Below, in pieces: positions 1 through 64,000 of a DNA stretch of 64,000 nt (position 1 is the first letter of the stretch; each line of letters starts with the position of its first letter). The notes beneath the pieces were generated by a model. That model ran no database searches. It had not been told where the DNA came from and saw only the letters and a program-made list of their open reading frames with translations. The position numbers and the translations under genes were made by a program. Source of the DNA: Amorphochlora amoebiformis (Eukaryota > Cercozoa > Chlorarachniophyceae); assembly GCA_054601695.1 (NCBI GenBank), contig BAAHQB010000169.1:62001-126000 (forward strand). Direction: 5' to 3'.

Positions 1-40
1 TATGTAAATACACACATATATGTATATGTATAATATATAT

Positions 41-91
<51 letters not shown>

Positions 92-92
92 A

Positions 93-189
<97 letters not shown>

Positions 190-190
190 C
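1..190. repeat. TA microsatellite at left edge
   Basis: Almost pure alternating TA with a few TGTA and TTTA interruptions. Because the PSMG4-like gene on the minus strand has a donor at 266, this tract lies in its next intron. No coding signal is seen. Confidence 0.9.
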
Positions 191-266
191 ATATGCATAT
201 TTCTATGTGCATGCGTATAGACGTATAATTGGATAGATGTTGAACATACATACGTCCTAGCCTGAC

Positions 267-2509
<2,243 letters not shown>

Positions 2510-2678
2510 AAACCTAGTGTATTTACGAAAGGATGTCTCTCAGTTTTAATAACTCACTTTCCATGCCATTGCTTAGAGACTTTAATCGAGCATATTGCAT
2601 ATGGACATATATTACGAAGAAGATCAGTAATCAGTCTCTTCTGTGTGCTGGAAGGATACACAGATCACATGATATTGT
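2510..2678. promoter_or_regulatory. Presumed divergent promoter, PSMG4 / membrane protein gene
   Basis: 169 nt separates the minus-strand PSMG4 start (2509) from the first usable ATG of the plus-strand membrane protein gene (2679). The sequence is of ordinary composition with no TA run. No TATA box or other motif can be named with confidence; the call rests on gene orientation alone. If the membrane protein gene has a further 5' exon, it could lie here. Confidence 0.4.
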
Positions 2679-4050
2679 ATGGGAGTGCATAACTTTTACA
2701 AATTGTCACACGGATGTAATATTTTTGAAGTCAAAGTCAGATGCATTCGAACACGAATCAAAAAATTGGGGTATTTGTGGGTATTTCGATACCGATGCGA
2801 AGACAGCTTTACGGATATCGGGGAACTGTCCTTCCCGTCCAGGGACTTACCCTCGCGGGGCAATGTGGTGGTCATTTGGTGAATGCCGATAAATTAACTT
2901 GGATCCCGAGAGTACTCTGTATTTAGCGGCTTTTGGAAACCGAAAGAATGGCACCTTGAAACTGAACTGGTGGAAATGGCTGCAGCGGGTAGCACTCGGA
3001 AGGGGTCTCACCAAAACCAGAAACCAGCATGGCGACGAAGCAGGAAAATACGTCGCTCTGTTGACCTTTACTGGTTCGAAAAGCTCTTGGTTGTAGTCCG
3101 GTTTTTGCAGATTTACTGCTTATTATGGGGCATCGCCGATCGGTGGCCCTGGCCCGCTCAATGGCAGAAGGAGACAAGCTTCATACTCTTGTCAGGGGCA
3201 GATCTCTACGGATTTCGAGAGGAGTATGGTCTGGATCTTGAAAATGGAGTGTACACTATTTTTGTTGCGATCTTGCCGATTATTGTGTGGGGTATTCTTG
3301 GAATCAGTCTGTTGACGGTGTACAAGAACGACGATTCTAGCCACCCTGACAAGTTTATGTCGGTCTGGCGACTCAAACGAATGGTCGGGTTTTTCTCTGA
3401 AGTGTACTTCATTCCATTCCTACTTCACGTCCTCCGGTTTCTCCCCAATGAGTGCGAAAATGACAGGATGAAATACGCCGAAGAGTTTGATTGCAACGGC
3501 ATATTCCACTACGGAGCGGCGGCGTTGACTCTTTTGATCCTGTTCATCTATATACCAGCTGCCCCGTACTATTTCTACCTCAAGGCGTCGTATCTGGGAA
3601 TTTTCAAGGACCCTTCGCTCCACGAGCAAAGCATGCAATCTCGAGAGATCGAGTACGTTCTAGAACTCAGCGATGTGTATGACCAGACCCATGCTTACGT
3701 AGTAGCTCCGTATCGGAGAGGCTGGATCTTTTCAAAATCGTTGGATTACATCTACAAGTTCACCCTGGTTCTCACTGCGGTGCAGGGGTATCGGTTTGGA
3801 GACACGATTCAAATTGCAGTGTTCTTCACGCTCGTCGCAGTGGAGCCAATATACAAACTGTACAGCTGGCAGTATCGATGGTATTCCTACTCTTGATGAA
3901 CTAACTTGAAATGACATCCACATGTACTCATACACACATACATATGTGTATGTATGTGTGTACGTATATACTACACTATGTGTATGTAATATTTTTTATA
4001 TTTAATACAATTTACAATATGTATATATGTAATATTTATATAATATATAT

Positions 4051-4104
<54 letters not shown>

Positions 4105-4814
4105 GTTATGTTCACTCCCAATTGAACCCAATTTTCACGTAATCACAGCACATCAACGAATTTGCTAGCCGCCACATGCGAATGGACCAATCTAGTGTTC
4201 GCGCTATTTGGTTTCCTGTCCCATAACTCAGAGAGAAACGCCCTCTTTGTCGACAAAACTCTCACAACCGTCCTGCGAGCAATTTCTGTCTTCTCCATCC
4301 TCATCGTCATTGTATTACTTGTCGTCTTCCTTTACAACGGGTTCACGTACACAATCTCGACCGCGGAAGCGCGGAAGGTTGTTGACAATGACAAGTATCT
4401 CCTCAAGCAACTACGCGAGGCGCATATGATACTCGATTCGTCTACATTTCTGCCGCCCGAGTTCGTAGATCGCCCGCAGATCCGCAACCACATTCTCAAG
4501 CTGCATGCCATTCGAGAGGACCCGGAGATTAAGAATCACATCCTTAGTTGGACAATTGAGGTACGAAAAAGTACATAGTATGTAGATAAATGCAAAAAAA
4601 CGTACCTGTGTGTATACAAAAATATATAAATACAATTTTATGTATATATACACACACATAGAAACACATATATATATGCATATATATATATATATATATA
4701 TGTACATATATGTATATACTATATATATATATATGTATATAAATATATATATATATATATATATACTATATATATATATGTCTATAATATCATATATATT
4801 TCTACATGTATATA

Positions 4815-4865
<51 letters not shown>

Positions 4866-6016
4866 GCGTATATATGCATAACAATGTATATTTATTAGGA
4901 CTCAATTCAAGCCTTAATCATCCTGTACGAGAACTCTCAGAACATCACTTTGCTTCCCAACCGTCGTCTTGTCTCAGCCCTCGACGGTTTTAGCGATCGA
5001 CTCACAGACCTTGAAACCGAAAAGGTCGTGGTCCATCCCAACCTGCAAGAGTTCTTCTCGCGACTCGTTCTCATACGCTACTTGCTTCCTGACGAGTACA
5101 TAAACGGAGATAGAAAGGAGTGGGATGATCAAGCTGAGGGCATGAAAGAAGGCTGGATAGAGCGAATGCATGTCGAAAAAATGTCTCCGTTCCATGTCAA
5201 GGTACCATAAATGTTACTAGCACATACATACAGGGTCAGCATGATACTCTAAACAAACAAGCAGGCTTCTGACTATCACACATGTACATATTCAAGGGTG
5301 AAAAATACCCATAAAGAAAGTTTTTTAAACCGACATAAACAGTGTTGTGTTGTATCTAGGATGCGATGTGGAATTCTTCTACTAGGAATGACGATCCTTC
5401 GAATATGCTGAGGATGAGCTCGATTGTCCAGGCGACCTCCAACTTTTTCAACGGCTTCGGATCAGGGGGCCAAACTCCTATGCGAGGACGGATATCCCCT
5501 ATGAACGTGCCAGCAGGTCGCGGACGAAATGCCGATCTCAAGTCTCCTATGTCAATCAAGATGAGTGAGTACTCCCGAACTCCTAAGGCTCGGTCAAGGG
5601 TATCATACGTGCCATCACCCATAGTGAGTCGTGCTAACAGTTTCCAAAACAGCAATGTCAAAACGCCTAACGCTAAAGCCGGAAGATTCCGGTTCGCAAG
5701 AACCTCCAACGCAATGCCAGCGCTTGACGAGAACAAACCCCTAATAACAACATCCGCTAGTAGCATCTGTGGCTCAGATTCCAAATCTCGCCCATGGCGG
5801 CCAGGAGATACACTGAACGAGGTCATAACGGAGGAAGATGAAACGAGGACTTCGGCCAGATTGATTGGCGACGAACAAACACAGTCGGGAGGCCTGGAGC
5901 CTGGAGGCGATATCTTACCTCTGAATCATACCACAGGCAGGAAGGAACCGGATCCGAATCAAGTCTCTAATGAGAAAGTAGCCCCGAACGATAAGGACTT
6001 GAAAGAGTATGAGTGA
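2679..6016 (+). CDS. Unidentified multi-pass membrane protein, five exons
   Basis: Modelled exons are 2679-2878, 2927-3880, 4149-4560, 4899-5201 and 5360-6016, with phases agreeing at every junction, giving about 841 residues. Introns are 48, 268, 338 and 158 nt; the second and third contain TA runs. Exon 2 follows an ATTTAG acceptor and continues the frame as [16 protein letters not shown]. Hydrophobic segments lie near residues 118-137, 174-198, 219-239, 259-284, 341-356 and 360-378, and two more lie in exon 3 (one ends in [15 protein letters not shown]). A loop with two cysteines (LPNECEND and [11 protein letters not shown], near 239-262) sits between segments 3 and 4. The tail from exon 5 is hydrophilic and rich in Ser, Arg and Pro, so probably cytosolic and disordered. 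I do not recognise the family. Six to eight membrane spans suggest a channel, transporter or receptor-like protein, but that is inference. The start at 2679 is the least certain part, as an in-frame TGA lies just upstream. Confidence 0.68.
4035..4105. repeat. TA run in intron 2 of the membrane protein gene
   Basis: Alternating TA inside the 3881-4148 intron, ending about 40 nt before the CACAG acceptor used for exon 3. Confidence 0.85.
4620..4895. repeat. TA run in intron 3 of the membrane protein gene
   Basis: TA-rich stretch with ACAC and TATG interruptions filling most of the 4561-4898 intron. The exon 4 acceptor follows directly at TTATTAG. Confidence 0.85.
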
Positions 6017-6235
6017 TTTGCCTAGTAATTAAAGAGAGTAAAATCTCAGATACTTGCAAAAAATGTACGCTACCAATTAAGGCCCCTAACTGGTGTAGTG
6101 GGAGATTGATCATGATTTCACTCAAGGCTAGCAAGGTGAAAAACAAGTTGAAATGAACAGTAAATGATCGTGCATCGGTACCATCTAGACCATCTACTAG
6201 CTATTAAGATATATGTGTACGATACATATCCGTTG

Positions 6236-6277
<42 letters not shown>

Positions 6278-6292
6278 ATATATATATCTAGT

Positions 6293-6370
<78 letters not shown>

Positions 6371-7486
6371 ATATACATATATATTAGATGTATATGTATA
6401 TATATGTATATATATATATATGTATATCTAGATATATACATATATCTAGATATATATACATAAATATCGATCTGTATACTTATATATGTGTGTATGTATG
6501 TACATATATCTTTAAGTGTACGAAAACAAATTCATATGTGTGTGACAGTATGTATACCACCATAACAGATATCTAACGTTAACCTGGCCGCCAAGTTTAA
6601 ATGATCATCTTGATCATATCATTTAGACTCTGATGGTATACATCATCCTCTGTCGTTATTATTTACACTACACATTACCAATTTACCATGTACTAGATGT
6701 AGTGACCGCACGTATGGCTAGATACTGTGTATCTCTAGTATCTAGCAAATGTCACCATACGAATCTCACCTACAAGTACTCCCATTACATTCAGACATTG
6801 TACGTACGTACCATAGCCTGACTATACGTGTGAAATAATGTTATTATATGTACACGGCGTATGCATATCATAAGATTCATAACGTAATTTTAGTATTATA
6901 CATATACGTACGTGTACGTACGTATCATAACGTGACTGAGTTTTCATGCGTGCACTATCGATCATAGTAAGGACATGCATGTACATATATATATGTATGT
7001 ACACACTGGCACATGCCTTAGTAGGTGGTTATTATTTAATTACAAATTGACATTGAAGTTGTGTCAATTATTATGTACGGCAACCATATATAATACGTAC
7101 GAACACTTGACCGATGATATCCAAACGTACGTACGTACTAGACGTAAGTAACTAGCGTAATCCTCGGTTATTGATCACTGCCATCATAGTTAAACCGTTA
7201 CATGTACAAGTATGTCATGGACAAGCGTGTACTAACTGTGATGTTGGTTGCGGTTGCCAAAATGCAATCCGCATCATCTGAGTCTAGTACAGCCTAAGTT
7301 AGAATGTACTCTCAGTTCCCGGGTTTGATGATCATAGGCTACCGTAACTCAGTATATATTTAGTACATTCTAGTATTTCGCTGCCAGCCTAGCACCCTTA
7401 CTATAATACTATAATTTTGATAAAAAATACAATTATATGTATGTATATACACACACACACTATATATATATATATGTATATGTATG

Positions 7487-7536
<50 letters not shown>

Positions 7537-7611
7537 TGTGCATATATATATATACATATATATATATACTATAGTATAATAAACTCTCAGATATATAGAC
7601 AAACAAACACG

Positions 7612-7662
<51 letters not shown>

Positions 7663-7745
7663 CATAGTGGGCACCAATATGGCAGAGTACACGTGTTCTA
7701 GTATGTTATCACAATTGTAGCTTGGGTGAACTCGCAGCAATCTTT
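6017..7745. other. Convergent intergenic region
   Basis: Lies between the 3' end of the plus-strand membrane protein gene and the VPS13 stop codon on the minus strand. It holds two TA tracts (about 6238-6450 and 7440-7660). Between them is a roughly 900-nt stretch unusually rich in short palindromes such as ACGTACGT, GTAC and CTAG (for example near 6798-6815, 6905-6930 and 7125-7145). No open frame shows coding character on either strand. Both transcripts should end here, but I cannot place a polyadenylation signal with confidence. Confidence 0.7.
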
Positions 7746-58881
<51,136 letters not shown>

Positions 58882-59466
58882 GAACCCCTAGATGACAACG
58901 GATAACGCCCCCCTATCTCAGAAAATGGAAAGTGGGGTTAGCGCGGTTGGTGGCATGCGTGGTCTCGGAAACTAAAGAACACGTGTCATCTCAACTGACA
59001 CGTGTCACAGATGGAGGTTCATGGGAGGCGAAAATGATGGCGACAATATGTGCACAGGAGGTTAATCCACTAAATTTGTGTTTTCCCAAGTGAGATTATA
59101 TCATAGGGTTGGAGCTGATTATAATGTTGTACAATATATTGCGCATGTGACGATGATCCGGTGATAATAGCATTGCCGGAGAGTGTTAGCTGGTTGAGTG
59201 TATGGGCAAATCCTAAAAATTGGTTTAGAGTATACTGGGCAATACTATAAATATTCTACCCTGATTTAAAGTTGGTCCGGCGCCAAAGCCTAGCTGCGGG
59301 GCGATTCACTGAGTACTACAATTCAAAACCGCTGGCCTACGAAGAGAGAGAGATTTGGAAGCCTACGGTACACTCGAAGCATAGCCTAAAATGTTTCCCA
59401 GGTCGTGCACAACTACAATTGTAAATTTCATACCGGATGGATTCGCGATCGAACTCTAGAGTCTCT

Positions 59467-59507
<41 letters not shown>

Positions 59508-60301
59508 GACCTACATATATATAGGTCGGGTCATTCTAGATATTCTAGTATTGGCTTTACGCTAGCTTAAAGTCTAGACGGCCCTGGCTACTATACTCTA
59601 GATACCAGTCTAGAGTGACTAGAGGGATCTACATACTCGCGAGTACTAGCTAGATCTAGATAACTATAGCTAATAAAACTTTCAATAACTAGAATAACGC
59701 TAGAAACAAGATATATCATGGTATAAGTTTAGATATTCTACACATTATCTACATTCTAGACGCTAGCTACTGGTATTCACACAATCGATACAGATTCTGG
59801 AGGATAAATTTGCATTGAACTTTACAACTAAGATCGACGTCGGAGCGGAATCTGATATTTTCCTAGCTTTCTCCTAGTTCTCTGGGCGAGGCCCGGCGCT
59901 AGACTATCAGAACCCAAACGGTTAAAACTCGCACGGTTTCTGGAATGTTCACGACGGTTTACGATACAGATCTGATCACTTGAAGGAGATCTGCATGAAT
60001 TGTACGCAAAAAATCATAAACATATATTATTCATATACAAAAATACACATATATATATATATATATATATATTATAAAATTTCTTATACATACATAATAT
60101 AACATATATATATATATATATATATTTTTATATATATTATATATATATATATATATATATTTATATGTGTGTATATTATATTATATATTTAAATGTGTGT
60201 ATATAATACAATATTAACCCAGAGGTGAGAGTTTATGCACATAATATTGAATTATTTAAAGATTTCAGTTTCTCATTTGCACAAAATGTAAAAACGTACG
60301 T
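58882..60301. other. Intergenic region between ISCU and VPS13
   Basis: Upstream of VPS13 and downstream of ISCU, both on the minus strand. It contains an inverted CACGTG element (58979-59005). From about 59500 to 59980 it is rich in CTAG, TCTAGA and AGATCT palindromes. Small TA tracts lie at 59470-59500 and 60040-60160. A sequence near 59445-59465 (minus strand AGAGTTCGATCGCGAATCC) resembles a SINE B box. No gene is seen. Confidence 0.65.
58979..59005. promoter_or_regulatory. Inverted repeat with paired CACGTG boxes upstream of VPS13
   Basis: ACACGTGTCA at 58979-58988 and its exact reverse complement TGACACGTGT at 58996-59005, with 7 nt between. It is about 100 nt upstream of the VPS13 ATG (58881). 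CACGTG is a common binding site for bHLH and bZIP factors. A promoter role is inferred from position. Confidence 0.55.
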
Positions 60302-62343
<2,042 letters not shown>

Positions 62344-62594
62344 GGTGTCCACACAATTGCTCTCCGAATGCCGCTTTTCTGCCGATGAGGAATTCTTCGG
62401 CATGTCGTGACATTCCCCAAAGTTCCTACTTTAAGCGTGATTATATGTAACGTCACTCGTTTGTCTGACGTGACATTCTAAAATATCACATGTCACGTAT
62501 CGTGACAAGACTACCGGAACCAACGGGTCCCTTCTGTTTATTTCGGGCATTGTGGAGGCGTTTGGTGGTGCTGCGCTGGTGCGGCTGAGCCCTG
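62344..62594. promoter_or_regulatory. Divergent promoter between ISCU and the small plus-strand gene
   Basis: About 250 nt separates the two start codons. It carries a perfect inverted repeat TGTCACG-TAT-CGTGACA at 62491-62507, and a nearby CTGACGTGACATTC. The TGACGTGACA/TGTCAC vocabulary recalls the CACGTGTCA element upstream of VPS13. Confidence 0.5.
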
Positions 62595-63152
62595 ATGGAA
62601 GCCCCTCACCGCCTTATCAACGCTTCAACAGGCGAAGAGATCAGCATTCCCGAGGGATACGATGAAGATTTCGATGCCGAGGACGTTGACGGTTTACCAA
62701 TTCGAATCTCTTGAAAAAAACTCCTGACAACATCCTCAGGGACGTTGTCTCTCCCGCCATCTGTGCTGGGGGTGGGGTGGTTTGAGACCCCTTTGATAAT
62801 TATGGAAGTTGTTGTGAAAGTCTAACGCTTTCGATGTTGTAGACGGGAGTAAGCCGCTATGGAGGCGATTTTTCATCTACCACAACTCCATTTTCTACCT
62901 CACCTGGTACGCGGGAAGATGTTCTCCGTTGAAATTTTGATTGATAGGAACATAGGGGTGGTGAGAGGGAGGGCACAAATATTATATCGGGATTTGAGCT
63001 GGGCAAGGTCACGCGTTCGGTGTTTATCTAAACAAAAGCTTGTATCGGAGCTGAAGCGAGCTGTGAGTCTACTGGGGGAGGAAGGAGTTAAGGGTGAAAA
63101 GGGAAGGACGGGGGGAGAGAGGATGCACAACAGGGACAACTTCTTCGTTTGA
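62595..63152 (+). CDS. Tentative small gene of unknown function, three exons
   Basis: Modelled exons are 62595-62691, 62843-62906 and 62948-63152, phase-consistent, giving 121 residues. The protein starts MEAPHRLINASTGEEI with an acidic stretch (EGYDEDFDAEDVD). It continues DGSKPLWRRFFIYHNSIFYL and ends in a basic, Glu/Lys-rich helix (SKQKLVSELKRAVSLLG), stopping at TGA 63150-63152. Introns would be 151 and 41 nt. I do not recognise it. The divergent position opposite ISCU and the ATG right after a short promoter support a gene, but the splice sites are weak and the downstream exon could belong to a longer gene. Confidence 0.35.
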
Positions 63153-64000
63153 ATTACATGAAATCGGTTGGGTTCGTATGGTTTTTATATGGTTTTGAAG
63201 CTCAAGTGGTAAACCTGTAAAACACACAAATGTTGCTTTATCACTTTCTAGAATAGATGTATTAGATAGTTGCAAATATATAACACACGATTTCTAAATT
63301 AGCAATTTATAAGTAGTATATATCTGAATCATCGTGATCTATGATATTTATAGAAAAGGTTAACCTTATAGGGTATTTAACCTCCTGCGGAACCGATAAC
63401 TTACATAGGTGGACCCTCATCGCTGTGTGCGCAGTCGTGAACGGGGTAACAACGCCTCTGGCCATGGCGGTAATTCAAATGAAAACGTGAGGATTTTGCC
63501 ATGCTAATAGGCTACCGTGTGCTTGCTAGGATACTGTTATAGTAATCAGAACGGTTCCATCTATAAATAGACATAATCATCAGATGCACATATTATATGG
63601 TTACACTAGTGTACGTACACCGTGCTTTCAGCCCAATCTTGAGTAACATACATGTGCTTTTATGTTGGTGAAAGTTTCTACATGCATGATCTTTTCGGAT
63701 ATGCCTTGGGGTTGATGTTTGTGTTTAAACTCAGTTTTTCGAAGATACTCTGGCGACTGATATTCCACTGGATACCCTCTTCTACATCGATATGATTCTA
63801 ACCTTCTTCGTAACGATTGAGAAGCATGGTTTGTAGAATAAATGCCCCATCATCGATTTCTCGCATCTCGCATCACCATGCAATCACACCCTTGTCCTCG
63901 GTCGATATGGTTGTAACCACCTAATAACGATCAAGAAACATGGAATGTGTTACATAAACGTATATGTACTCCTCGCATCACCATGCAATCACACCATTTT
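63153..64000. other. Right-edge region without a visible gene
   Basis: Ordinary composition with no convincing coding frame on either strand. From about 63785 to 63998 a segment of about 100 bp occurs twice (CGATATGATTCTAACC and CGATATGGTTGTAACC, each followed by GAAGCATGG or GAAACATGG and then CATCACCATGCAATCACACC), a diverged tandem duplication. Confidence 0.6.

Overview
The window is nuclear DNA of a eukaryote, most likely a protist or alga. All recognisable genes are broken by GT-AG introns, there is no bacterial-type operon or ribosome binding site, and TTAGGG-type telomere-like repeats lie inside introns. I could not fix the lineage from sequence alone. The dominant texture is (TA)n microsatellite DNA. 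Most long open frames here are (Tyr-Ile)n translations of that repeat and are not genes.

Layout, left to right. (1) 267-2509, minus: first two exons of a PSMG4-like proteasome assembly chaperone, continuing off the left edge. (2) 2679-6016, plus: a five-exon gene for an unidentified multi-pass membrane protein of about 841 residues, divergent from PSMG4. (3) 6017-7745: convergent intergenic DNA. (4) 7746-58881, minus: one giant gene of about 51 kb, reconstructed here as 72 exons (about 10.58 kb of coding sequence, about 3,525 residues). It encodes a VPS13-family bridge-like lipid transfer protein, from a chorein N-terminus at 58.9 kb to a VPS13 C-terminal region at 10-16 kb, followed by a C-terminal extension of about 360 residues. 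Almost everything between 8 and 58 kb that is not one of these exons is intron: TA tracts, minisatellites, and copies of a tRNA-like SINE family. (5) 58882-60301: intergenic and promoter DNA. (6) 60302-62343, minus: a complete four-exon mitochondrial ISCU iron-sulfur scaffold (152 residues). (7) 62344-62594: divergent promoter. (8) 62595-63152, plus: a tentative three-exon small gene of unknown function. (9) 63153-64000: no gene seen.

The exon models were built by hand. I looked for an open frame bounded by AG and GT, required the phase to agree with both neighbours, and compared the peptide with remembered family patterns. The consistent phase chain through 72 exons is strong support for the VPS13 model as a whole, but single small exons and several splice sites remain uncertain and are flagged. 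The genes are housekeeping (proteasome assembly, lipid transport at membrane contacts, Fe-S cluster assembly), with no sign that they act in one pathway. What is unusual is the architecture: introns range from about 40 nt to 2 kb, the long ones are TA microsatellite, and a 45-bp coding-length minisatellite lies across a splice acceptor. No tRNA, rRNA, CRISPR array or DNA transposon was found.
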